In this document: piece by piece, positions 34,635 to 42,701 of the stretch
How positions within the stretch are numbered: position 1 is the stretch's first letter
Layout: each line of letters starts with the position of its first letter
Notes under the pieces: generated by a model
Told to the model about the DNA's origin: nothing
Database searches by the model: none
What the model saw: only the letters and a program-made list of their open reading frames with translations
NCBI RefSeq assembly: GCF_013283665.1
Contig: NZ_JABEKU010000002.1
Span: 62,001-126,000 of the forward strand
DNA from: Ensifer sesbaniae
GTDB lineage: Bacteria > Pseudomonadota > Alphaproteobacteria > Rhizobiales > Rhizobiaceae
Reading direction: 5' to 3'
Length of the DNA: 64,000 bases
Made by a program: the position numbers and the translations under genes

Positions 34635-34749
34635 TAGAGCGGGATGAGGAAAAGTGTACGCGGTTTTCCGCCCGCATCCCGCTCTAACTTTTTAGAATCG
34701 ATCACGTTCATGATTTTGGGTCGGATCGACCCAAAATCATCGTGATCTA
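34635..34749. repeat. RIME-like double-palindrome intergenic element
   Basis: Two large palindromes in about 115 bp: TAGAGCGGGATG (34635-34646) with CATCCCGCTCTA (34675-34686), and ATGATTTTGGGTC (34710-34722) with GACCCAAAATCAT (34728-34740). This is the structure of the Rhizobium-specific intergenic mosaic elements. It ends just before the GntR start, so it forms the leader of that gene. Confidence 0.75.
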
Positions 34750-34760
34750 AGGGAGATTTC

Positions 34761-35447
34761 ATGTACAACGCGGACGAAGCCGCCGGTGCTCCGACGGCGA
34801 TCATTTGCGAGAAGATCTGGCTTGCGATTGCAGAACGGCGGCTACGGCCGGGCACGCGGTTGAAGGAAGAGCAACTTGCCGAAATATTCTCCGTCAGCAG
34901 GGCCCGCATTCGCCAGGCCTTGACCGCGCTGGAACGCGACGGCCTCGTGACGATCATGCCGAACCGCGGCGCCTTCGTTTCCGAGCCCTCCGTCGATGAG
35001 GCGCGCGACGTATTCGTCGCGCGACGGGCGATCGAGCAGCGCGTCGTCGAGCGCTTGTGCGAACGCGCCACCCCCAAGGATATCGTTCGGTTGCGAGGCC
35101 ATATCGAAGAAGAGCGCATTGCCGGCCGTTCCGGCAATCTCTCTGATATCGTTCGGCTTTCCGGTGGCTTTCACCTGTTGCTCGCAGAGCTGTCAGGCTC
35201 GGCCTTTCTCTTCGGCATCCTGCGCGACCTCGTCTCGCGCACATCTCTGATTACCGCGATGTACCGCTCGAACCATCTGCACAATTGCGGGCCGGACGAG
35301 CATCTGGCTGTCGTCGAGCACATCGCGGCGCGCAATGTCGCGAGCGCGATCAAGGAAATGGCCGAGCACCTGAACCACGTCGAAGCGGAACTGGATCTGG
35401 ACGAAGAGAAGGATCAGCCCCGGGATCTTCGCACCGCATTGCTTTGA
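34761..35447 (+). CDS. GntR-family (FCD) transcriptional regulator
   Basis: 228 residues: N-terminal winged helix (AIAERRLRPGTRLKEEQLAE, IFSVSRARIRQALTALERDG, NRGAFVSEPSVDEARDVF) and a C-terminal FCD domain with metal/ligand residues in HNCGPDEHLAVVEHIAARNV. It is divergent from the racemase gene and probably represses it from the operator at 34551-34574. GGGAGAT precedes the ATG. The flanking intergenic repeats and the RIME-like leader are close to both ends. Confidence 0.88.
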   Translation: MYNADEAAGAPTAIICEKIWLAIAERRLRPGTRLKEEQLAEIFSVSRARIRQALTALERDGLVTIMPNRGAFVSEPSVDEARDVFVARRAIEQRVVERLCERATPKDIVRLRGHIEEERIAGRSGNLSDIVRLSGGFHLLLAELSGSAFLFGILRDLVSRTSLITAMYRSNHLHNCGPDEHLAVVEHIAARNVASAIKEMAEHLNHVEAELDLDEEKDQPRDLRTALL

Positions 35448-35450
35448 GGC

Positions 35451-35558
35451 CTGCAGCGCCGCACGTCTCATCCAACGTGCAAAAAAGTCGCTGTAGCACT
35501 TTGATTTGCTGCATGTTTTTGTCCTCAATTCGGAGACGATTTAAGGACAGATGCCGTA
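35451..35558. repeat. Palindromic intergenic repeat, copy 2
   Basis: A diverged copy of the repeat at 33439-33541, same orientation: CTGCAGCGCCGCACGTC, GTCGCTGTAGCACTTTGAT, CTGCATGTTTTTGTCCT, TTAAGGACAGATGCCGTAG. It starts 4 bp after the GntR stop. Pairing is weaker than in copy 1, so this copy looks older. Confidence 0.7.
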
Positions 35559-35622
35559 GCGCAGGACCAATTGCACCGCATTTGAAGAAGAGGCGGTGCC
35601 TGCCAGCAGACTGAAGGAAGAT

Positions 35623-36450
35623 ATGACCAACCGTAGTTACTATGCGCCGCATGGCGGCAACCCGGCACAAACCCAACTCCTGACGGATCGCGCAGTGTTC
35701 ACCGAAGCCTACGCCGTGATCCCCAAGGGCGTGATGATGGACATCGTCACCAGCTACCTGCCGTTCTGGGACAAGACCCGGCTGTGGATATTGTCGCGTC
35801 CGCTCTCCGGTTTTGCTGAAACATTTTCACAATATATCATGGAAATCGCTCCCGGCGGCGGCAGCGATCGGCCGGAACTCGACGAGGGCGCCGAAGGCGC
35901 GATCTTCGTCGTCGAGGGCGAACTGACCGTTACGCTCGACGGCAAGGTGCACAAGATGCAGCCGGGCGGCTTCGCCTTCATTCCGCCGGCCAGCAGCTGG
36001 ACCGTTCGCAACGGAAGCGAAGCGCCTGTTCGCTTCCACTGGGTGCGCAAGGCCTATGAACACGTCGACAGCTTGCCCGTACCGGAAGCCATTTTCACCA
36101 ACGAGGCCGAGATCACCCCGGCGCCCATGCCCGGAACGGATGGCAAGTGGGCGACGACCCGCTTCGTCGATCCGTTGGATCTCCGTCACGATATGCACAT
36201 CACCATCGTCACTTTCGAGCCCGGTGCGATCATCCCCTTTGCTGAAACCCATGTCATGGAGCACGGCCTCTACGTGCTCGAGGGCAAGGCGGTCTACCGG
36301 CTCAACCAGGATTGGGTCGAGGTCGAGGCCGGCGACTACATGTGGCTGCGCGCCTTCTGCCCGCAGGCCTGCTATGCCGGTGGTCCGGGCAAGTTCCGCT
36401 ACCTGCTCTATAAGGACGTGAATCGCCATATGAAGTTGCGGTCGCGCTAA
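35623..36450 (+). CDS. (S)-ureidoglycine aminohydrolase (bicupin)
   Basis: 275-residue bicupin of the UGHY/YlbA (AllE) family, which converts (S)-ureidoglycine to (S)-ureidoglycolate and ammonia in allantoin breakdown using Mn2+. Features: TSYLPFWDKTRLWILSRPLS, a first cupin EGAEGAIFVVEGELTVTLDG, and a second cupin with metal ligands in IIPFAETHVMEHGLYVLEG and MWLRAFCPQACYAGGPGKF. GAAGGA upstream supports ATG 35623. Allantoinase and allantoicase/allantoate amidohydrolase are not in the window, so the rest of the pathway is elsewhere. Confidence 0.9.
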   Translation: MTNRSYYAPHGGNPAQTQLLTDRAVFTEAYAVIPKGVMMDIVTSYLPFWDKTRLWILSRPLSGFAETFSQYIMEIAPGGGSDRPELDEGAEGAIFVVEGELTVTLDGKVHKMQPGGFAFIPPASSWTVRNGSEAPVRFHWVRKAYEHVDSLPVPEAIFTNEAEITPAPMPGTDGKWATTRFVDPLDLRHDMHITIVTFEPGAIIPFAETHVMEHGLYVLEGKAVYRLNQDWVEVEAGDYMWLRAFCPQACYAGGPGKFRYLLYKDVNRHMKLRSR

Positions 36451-36472
36451 GGAAGCTCACGCAAGGCAAAGC

Positions 36473-36509
36473 AAACCGCGCGTCCGATGAACGCGCGGTT
36501 TCTCTTTTT
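36473..36509 (+). terminator. Rho-independent terminator of the ureidoglycine aminohydrolase gene
   Basis: AAACCGCGCGT (36473-36483) pairs perfectly with ACGCGCGGTTT (36491-36501), followed by CTCTTTTT. It lies 22 bp after the stop codon. Confidence 0.88.
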
Positions 36510-36584
36510 CAATGCGTTGCAGCCTCTTCCGGATGTCTCGGCTGACAAGTGGCCAGGGCAGGCAGTGCCCGCTGCTCTTTTGCT

Positions 36585-38393
36585 TCAATCCACCAACTGC
36601 GGATCGGCAGGCCGAAGGCTCCTTGGCTGCAGCCGCCGCAGCGTACTGCCGACCGGGTTCTTGTCCAGGTGCAGCACGCGGGTGAAGAAATGATTGCCGC
36701 GTTCTGTGCGCCCGATGTTGACGATCGCGACACCTTTGAGCTCCTCGTCCATGAACTTCAGGACCCGTTGGTAGGCGTCGTCCTCGAGCGTGTCGAGCGC
36801 CTCGTCGATGATTAGCCACCGGGGCTTGTGCAGGCTGAGCCGGGCGATGGCGAGAAGCCGCTGCTCCGCCTCGCTGAGGTTCATCTGCTTTCGTGCATCC
36901 TGGTCAAGCCGGCCACTAAGCCGACCGAGCCCCACCTTGGAGAGCACCGCTGCAAGTTCGCCCTTGCCGTAGCTATCGGCCGGACTGGGATAGGCAAGAA
37001 CGTCGCCAAGGGTACCGGGCGGGAAGTAAGGTGACTTCGGAACGAAGGCGAGACCATCGTCCACCGGCAGTGCAATGCGGCCGTGGCCCCAGGGCCAAAG
37101 GCCGGCGATCGCCCGGAAGAACGGGGCCTTTTCCACTTCCGGAGCACCGGTGACCAGCACCCGTTCGCCCGGGTCGATGGTGACGCTCTGTTCTCGAAGC
37201 TTAATGCAGCCGGTCGGCGAGACGATCTCGATATTGTCGAAGCTCATCTGCGGCGTTTCCGCCGTCTTGAAGTCGATACGCTTGTCGCCCTCGTGCCGTT
37301 CGTCGGTCATCAGCAATGCTGAACGGAAGGCGGCGACACGTAGCAACGTGGCACGCCAATCGGCGATCGCGCCGATGTTGTCGACGAACCAGCGCAGCGA
37401 CGCATGCACCTGGTTGAACGCGCCAACCGCCATCATCAACCCGCCGAAGCTCAAGTCTCCCGAGAAATAGACCGGCGCGGCAATGACGATCGGTGCGACG
37501 ACGGTGATCCAGCCGTAGCCCCCCGTCACCCATGTCAGCCGCGTGACCGCACGCAACAGGCCGTAACTGATCTCGAGTACCGAAGCAAGATCGCGGTGCA
37601 AGCGCTTCTTTTCATTTGCTTCTCCCGATGAGAGCGACACGGCTTCGATATGTTCGTTGACGCGCATTAGCGAGAAGCGCAGCGCCGCCTCGCGGGCATA
37701 GTGTTCGCCGTTCAGTCCTACCAGCGGACGGCCGACGAGCCAGCTTAGCCAGGAGGCCGTGCCCGCGTAGAGAATGGCAGCCCAGACCATATAGCCGGGA
37801 ATGGCGACGGCGTAGTCCGCGACATGGAAGACGAAGCCGTCGGACAGGGACCACAGGACGCCGATAAAGCTCACCAGCAGAATGCCCGACTGGAAAAGGC
37901 CGATCGAAAGCCCGGCGGAAAGATCGGTCAGGTGACGTGCGTCCTCATGGATGCGTTGATCCGGATTGATGCCGATTGCGCCGGCATTCGCCAGGCGAAA
38001 TGCCCGCGTGGGGCGCATCCATTCGTTGATGAGATCTTCCGTCAGGCCCTCTCGCAGGCGCAGCTTGATGACCTGCCCGAGCCAGGTTTGCACAACGTTG
38101 AGGACAAGAAGCACGCCGGCGATCTCGGCGAAGACGACGAGCTGGTGAAGGAAGGCAGGCAGGTCGCGTCGCTCGAGCGTGTCGTAAAACGGCTTGTACC
38201 ATCGATTGAGGATGATCTGGCCGAAGGCTGTTACGACGATGACGATGATGATGCTGATGCTCAGCCAGATGATCTTGTTGCGTAGCGGCGAGGCCATGAA
38301 GGCCCGATGCATCATCCGCAATTGATCACCGAGGGGTTGTTCGTCGCTGGGTTCTATCCGGCCGTTATCCCTGCCGTTCGTCCGGTTCGACAT
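36585..38393 (-). CDS. SbmA/YddA-type ABC transporter with degenerate Walker A
   Basis: 602 residues: an N-terminal membrane domain (ABC_membrane_2; NKIIWLSISIIIVIVVTAFG, NRWYKPFYDTLERRDLPAFL, AGAIGINPDQRIHEDARHLT) fused to an ATPase domain, as in YddA/ExsE. The P-loop position reads VTGAPEVEKAPFFRAIAGLW. The Lys is kept, but Glu replaces two Gly residues and Ala replaces Thr/Ser. The signature is weak (NLSEAEQRLLAIARL) while Walker B is fair (WLIIDEALDTLE). The frame is intact over full length, so this looks like a functional change rather than random decay. The start MSNRTNGRDNG has AGGAGAG upstream. Confidence 0.85.
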   Translation of the reverse strand: MSNRTNGRDNGRIEPSDEQPLGDQLRMMHRAFMASPLRNKIIWLSISIIIVIVVTAFGQIILNRWYKPFYDTLERRDLPAFLHQLVVFAEIAGVLLVLNVVQTWLGQVIKLRLREGLTEDLINEWMRPTRAFRLANAGAIGINPDQRIHEDARHLTDLSAGLSIGLFQSGILLVSFIGVLWSLSDGFVFHVADYAVAIPGYMVWAAILYAGTASWLSWLVGRPLVGLNGEHYAREAALRFSLMRVNEHIEAVSLSSGEANEKKRLHRDLASVLEISYGLLRAVTRLTWVTGGYGWITVVAPIVIAAPVYFSGDLSFGGLMMAVGAFNQVHASLRWFVDNIGAIADWRATLLRVAAFRSALLMTDERHEGDKRIDFKTAETPQMSFDNIEIVSPTGCIKLREQSVTIDPGERVLVTGAPEVEKAPFFRAIAGLWPWGHGRIALPVDDGLAFVPKSPYFPPGTLGDVLAYPSPADSYGKGELAAVLSKVGLGRLSGRLDQDARKQMNLSEAEQRLLAIARLSLHKPRWLIIDEALDTLEDDAYQRVLKFMDEELKGVAIVNIGRTERGNHFFTRVLHLDKNPVGSTLRRLQPRSLRPADPQLVD

Positions 38394-38596
38394 CGGTGCG
38401 AATCTCTCCTTCCCACTCTCCTCAATTAGAATATAGCGTGCCTTGCCGTCCCACCCTAGAGCGGATTGGCTCAGCGCACACGTAACCGCGGTCACAAAGG
38501 TCCTCGTCCCGCGGCGCAAATTTGATTTGTAACGTTCCGCAGCCGGTTCATAGTTCCGCCAGACGAGGTCGGAAACCGGCGCCAGGGAGGAACCTT

Positions 38597-39451
38597 ATGT
38601 CCGCGCATCTCGATCAAATCCGCGATCAGCAAAGAGAGACATGGGACCGCTTCTCCGCCGGCTGGAAGAAATGGGATGCACTGGTTCTCGGCTGGCTTGC
38701 CCCCTTCGGCCAGGCGATGATCCGGCAGGCGGCCATCGAGGACGGCGATCAGGTGCTCGACGTTGCTGCCGGTACGGGAGAGCCGGGGCTCACGGTCGCT
38801 GCATTGATCCCGAACGGTCGGGTCACCGTCACGGATCTATCCGAGCGTATGCTTCAGGTGGCGAGCGAGAATGCCGGGAAACGCGGCCTGACGAATTTTG
38901 AAACCAGGATCTGCGACGCCGGCGCATTGCCTTTCCCGGATGCGGCATTCGACGCCGTCCTTTGCCGGTTTGGGTTCATGTTCTTCCCTGATGTCGCGGC
39001 AGCGGCTGAACAATTGAGACGGGTTGCGAAACCGGGCGCACATGTCTGCGCCGCCGTCTGGAGCTCGCCGGAAAAGAACGCCTGGGCAACCACGATCATG
39101 GCGACCATCGCGCGCAACGTGGAACTGCCGAAGCCACCGGTTGGAGCGCCGGGCCTGTTCCGCTGTGCACCCGAAGGCATGATGACGGCCGTCTTTGCCA
39201 ACGCCGGCCTGCATGACGTTCGGGAAGAAGAGATCACCACCACGATGGTTCACGATAGTCCCGAGGATTATTGGGCCTTCATGACGGAAATCGCAGCACC
39301 CGTGGTCGCCGGGTTGGGGCAGACGGATATTGCGACGCGGGAGCGTATCAAGGCGGAGGTTCTGGATCTCGTCCGGCAGTCGATGCGGGCCGGCAAGGTG
39401 GAGCTGCGCTCCACCGCAACCGTCGTGGTCGGGACGCGCGAACTGCCTTAG
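38597..39451 (+). CDS. Class I SAM-dependent methyltransferase
   Basis: 284 residues from an ATG with GGGAGGAA upstream. Motif I VLDVAAGTGEPGLTVAAL and further motifs RVTVTDLSERMLQVASENAG, CDAGALPFPDAAFDAVLCRF and FPDVAAAAEQLRRVAKPGAH fit UbiE-like methyltransferases. The substrate is unknown. Divergent from the ABC transporter; no operon partner. An in-frame upstream extension to 38522 shows no family similarity. Confidence 0.88.
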   Translation: MSAHLDQIRDQQRETWDRFSAGWKKWDALVLGWLAPFGQAMIRQAAIEDGDQVLDVAAGTGEPGLTVAALIPNGRVTVTDLSERMLQVASENAGKRGLTNFETRICDAGALPFPDAAFDAVLCRFGFMFFPDVAAAAEQLRRVAKPGAHVCAAVWSSPEKNAWATTIMATIARNVELPKPPVGAPGLFRCAPEGMMTAVFANAGLHDVREEEITTTMVHDSPEDYWAFMTEIAAPVVAGLGQTDIATRERIKAEVLDLVRQSMRAGKVELRSTATVVVGTRELP

Positions 39452-39930
39452 GGCCACAATTCGGGGCGAAACCTCCAGGCAGCGTGGAGGAACGCGCGGC
39501 CACGAGATTAGAGCAAGTTGCCGGCTCTATCGCACCACATCGGGGACGACGACGCGACTACCGCGGTGGAGTAGGTTAAGACCGGTAAGGCGCAATATGC
39601 CGGCCACAGTACGCGAACGCTTCGCCGCGGCTTTTCCGTGCAAAACTGGGAACGGCGATGATGCAATTGAGCATTGCGACGCGCTCCAATTTGCTGCGGC
39701 TGCCGCAAATCTTTAGTTCTCCGTTATCAAACGGAAAGCTCCGGCAGGTCGCCAAGCAAAATCTCAGGCGTGATCCGCAATTTTGAAAGGTCGAGCGCCG
39801 GCATCCATTATTCCATCCATTTCCATCCAATACCGCCTGCCGGAACGGCTTTTCGACGACGGATTGGCCCCGCCTTGGGGCGGGGCCGGTGCTCCTCAGT
39901 CCCGGTTCGGGCGGGACCAGATGAGTTGGT
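39452..39930. other. Intergenic scar region, no intact gene
   Basis: No recognisable complete gene. A GC-rich hairpin (GGCCCCGCC 39866-39874 with GGCGGGGCC 39879-39887) lies near the right end, just before the inverted DUF736 half. The block looks like remnants between the methyltransferase gene and mobile-element-derived sequence. Confidence 0.4.
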
Positions 39931-40138
39931 ATCAAGACACGCATCGCCCGCGTCGAAAACCCCTCCGACAAGGGGCCGAACTACCGCATCTACGCCGGCA
40001 ATGTCGAGCTCGGCGCCGCCTGGCAAGAAGCGCTCCGACCAAACCGACCGCGACTACCTCTCGGTCAAGCTCGACGACCCGAGCTTCGTGGCTCCCATCT
40101 ACGCGACGCTGACGGAAGTTGAGGGCGAAGATGGCTGA
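39931..40138 (+). pseudogene. DUF736 gene, C-terminal half (on the + strand)
   Basis: Reads [20 protein letters not shown], then [11 protein letters not shown]; a frameshift near 40018 continues as [20 protein letters not shown] and [17 protein letters not shown]-stop. This is the C-terminal three quarters of a DUF736 protein, a small family common on rhizobial plasmids and integrative elements. No start or N-terminus precedes it; the matching N-terminal part lies immediately to the right on the opposite strand. Confidence 0.82.
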
Positions 40139-40210
40139 CGTTGAGGGCCAGTGTGCGGATCGAGCCGGTGAAGCCGTTTCGGCGGAGGTGAAGGTGCCCA
40201 TGGTAGCCAT
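40139..40210 (-). pseudogene. DUF736 gene, N-terminal part (on the - strand)
   Basis: From the ATG at 40210 the frame reads MATMGTFTSAE; one A is missing, after which the next frame gives NGFTGSIRTLALNV, the canonical DUF736 start. AAAGGA lies upstream. The sequence breaks off at about 40139, exactly where the + strand C-terminal part ends. Joined head to tail, the two parts would rebuild one full DUF736 protein, so an inversion of about 210 bp is the simplest explanation. Confidence 0.8.
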
Positions 40211-40873
40211 GTCCAAGTTCCTTTTGCTGTTTCGGGCCGCGCCCTTCGCGGCCTCGATGGCAGTCGCAAAGACCGGGGAGGATCGGACCGCACCCAAGGG
40301 GCCGGAATGAAATGGAGGGCGGCCGGGAGGAATTTTGTTGCTCCGCGAGGAATGGCGGTGGAGAACCGACAGGGGAAGAAGGTTCCGAAGGCCGTTGCGG
40401 GAAGACATCGAGCCCGCAGAAGGGAGTGCCCGCAGATCGACCATTTCATCTCGGTGGGCGACCGAGAATAAATCCGGACGATCCGCCGCCCGGACGAGGC
40501 CGAAAAGGTCTACCGAATACCAAGAAGACGCCTGTCATGGTGATCGTGCAGCGACCAGATGACGTCACACCCGGCACTCCGGCCGACTTAACTTACCGGG
40601 CAATCGCGCCCCAGAGAACGAACCCGCCTGCCACGAAAATTGCAGACTTTATAAAACCTCCAATTTGCTCGCAAATTGCGAGCAATGTCATTGTTGCATA
40701 AAGTGAATTTCCCCCCCAAAAAAAATTGTCTCGGGCCACCTCTTGCGACATGTCACCAGAGGCGAGCCACAACTCGAACTCGTGGCGCCGACGAAGAGGT
40801 TGTTCGGCTGGGGCAAGAGATTTTCGCGGGCGGCACAACCGTTTGGGGCCTTGTTTACTCTTGAGCGCAAGCT
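40211..40873. other. Region without a confident gene; contains a 21-bp palindrome
   Basis: Includes the old upstream region of the DUF736 gene and a C7A8 homopolymer junction (40711-40725). TTGCTCGCAA (40665-40674) and TTGCGAGCAA (40676-40685) are an exact inverted repeat around one base. A - strand 32-codon frame from 40690 (MTLLAICEQIGGFIKSAIFV...) would encode a single membrane helix, but it has no good start signal. No larger gene was recognised. Confidence 0.35.
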
Positions 40874-42172
40874 TCACCGGGTCGCGGCAGGCTCTTGCGA
40901 TGGCGCTGCGTGCCCTGTCGTTCCATCTTCGAGCATTCGGACCATTTCGCCTATCGCCGCCTCCCGTTGCGGATCCTTGCCCGCCGCATAAGCAAGCGGA
41001 AACGGCACCGCCCGGTCCGGTTCGATGCCGATCCCCTCAAGCCGCAGACCGTTATCGATCACCGCGTCCGAAACCGCGAGTTCGAGCAAGCTGTCGTCAG
41101 GCAGCACATAGGCGCGGCCTGCGAGCAGGGCGCCCGCACTCCGTTCACCAACCAGCGCGATGGCGTTCTGCCGTAGGGCATAGGCGAAGAGTTCCAGGCC
41201 GCTGCGCGTGCCCTTGTCGATCAACGCGACGACCGGCTTTCGCCAACGGAAGTTTGCAAGCGTCGCATCCCCACGGCGCGGCACCAGCCGGAAGGACGGG
41301 GTATCGCCGACGAAAAGCTCGGCCGCATCGGCAGGGCCACCACCCCAGCGTCCGCGCAAGTCAACGATAACGCCCTCGGCATCCTTGAGGCGGCCAGTCG
41401 CAAGGGCCTCCGCGACAATATCAAGGCCGTTGCGCGTCGAGAGCGTCCATAACCGCACGTAGCCGATCTTGTGACCTTCGCGTTCGCTCAAGGCAAGGCT
41501 TTCATCGATTGCCCGCTCGAACATCGGCAGCGGCCGCAATCGCTCGACCTGGACTTTCGCCGAAATCGGCGCGGCATCGCGATGGCGTCGAAGCCGGATC
41601 TCGACACTTCGGCCGACTTTCTCGGCGAAAGAGCCGATTTCGCGGTAGGGTAGCCCGTCAACCGACAGGATCTCGTCACCAACGAGGAGGCCGGCCTTCT
41701 CGGCCGGCGATCCATCGTAGACATCGGCAACGAAGCGCCGACCACCATCAACGGCCGTCACCATGCCGATGCCGGGATAGCGGACCTCGCCATCGGGCGG
41801 AAAGAGGCGACGCAAATCGTCCCTGATCGCGAAACGGAAAATGTCCGAGAGTTCAAAATAGTCGATCGTATCGGACTTGTAGCGTCCCGTATGCGAGACC
41901 CGAAGGCTGGCAAGGGCCGATGTGATTGCGTCGTCTACGTCGCTGGGCGGGCTCGCTGCCGAGATCGAGTGCCTCTTCCCGTCGATTTGTGCCCGAGCAA
42001 CGGCGTTGAAGCGGTCCAGCGCCGTCGTGTCGTAGAATTCTTCATCCACCAGTTCGACGACACGGTCAAACACGGGCTGGCCGGAACGCGTGACGTCGGC
42101 CGCATAGGGAGCATCCAGTGTCGACAGGAGCAATGAAAAGGTTAGCAACGTGCCTAAGCAGCCTTGGCCCAT
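40874..42172 (-). CDS. Exported S41-family peptidase with PDZ domain
   Basis: 432 residues with signal peptide (LGTLLTFSLLLSTLDAPYAA) and GGAGGA upstream of the ATG. A PDZ domain (ADVYDGSPAEKAGLLVGDEI, LSVDGLPYREIGSF) precedes the S41 core: VIVDLRGRWGGGPADAAELF and VALIDKGTRSGLELFAYALR with the candidate nucleophile Ser. The Lys of the classic CtpA Ser/Lys dyad is not found in ALVGERSAGALLAGRAYVLP, as in other S41 subgroups. A periplasmic protease role is inferred. It is divergent from the giant surface protein gene, 529 bp apart. Confidence 0.85.
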   Translation of the reverse strand: MGQGCLGTLLTFSLLLSTLDAPYAADVTRSGQPVFDRVVELVDEEFYDTTALDRFNAVARAQIDGKRHSISAASPPSDVDDAITSALASLRVSHTGRYKSDTIDYFELSDIFRFAIRDDLRRLFPPDGEVRYPGIGMVTAVDGGRRFVADVYDGSPAEKAGLLVGDEILSVDGLPYREIGSFAEKVGRSVEIRLRRHRDAAPISAKVQVERLRPLPMFERAIDESLALSEREGHKIGYVRLWTLSTRNGLDIVAEALATGRLKDAEGVIVDLRGRWGGGPADAAELFVGDTPSFRLVPRRGDATLANFRWRKPVVALIDKGTRSGLELFAYALRQNAIALVGERSAGALLAGRAYVLPDDSLLELAVSDAVIDNGLRLEGIGIEPDRAVPFPLAYAAGKDPQREAAIGEMVRMLEDGTTGHAAPSQEPAATR

Positions 42173-42701
42173 AGCTTCGTCCTCCGGTTTCCGGTCGCTC
42201 GATTATCGGCAAAACACGGGAGACTTGGGAGGCGACGTGCTTGCAAATTCGCGTGATCCCGGTAGCGGGCATCATCCGCCCTGTCGTGTGCCGGGCGGCT
42301 GTCGGAGGCGGGCAAGACAGCACAACAACAGGTAGCGATAGCAAGACAAGTAGAGATTGCAAAAGATCGCTCACCGAACGAGCGGCATTTAGGTATGCCC
42401 GAATTGCAATCACGGGGCAGAAAACCGACACAGGCTTCTGACCACTTTGGGTCATCAAAAGGAGGCGGCCAAACTAGCCCCAAAGAGCTATAAAATCCTT
42501 TCAAACCAAATTGTTAACGGCCCAGCATTATTTAGGGGGTTTCTGTAACAAAGTTGCCATATGCTTTACGGTTTAAGTAAAAATCTAGTGGATTATAAAG
42601 TTTTTCTGACAACGCAAGATTACATCTTGTCTTTCCGCATTAGAGTTTGTTAACATTCGAATATAGGGGTTTCATTACAGCTTTGAACGCGGGAGGGTGG
42701 C
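42173..42701. promoter_or_regulatory. Divergent control region, S41 peptidase / giant protein gene
   Basis: 529 bp without a gene. The right part (about 42480-42690) is clearly more AT-rich than anything around it, with several A/T runs and GTTAAC motifs, typical of a strong or silencer-controlled promoter region. The giant gene has GGGAGGG ending 4-5 nt before its ATG. No individual promoter can be fixed with confidence; the AT-rich leader may be a target for MucR/Ros- or H-NS-like proteins (inference). Confidence 0.45.

Noticed and set aside
38455-38596. Second RIME element near the methyltransferase promoter (CTAGAGCGGAT)
   Set aside because: Only the first few bases match; the palindromes are absent.
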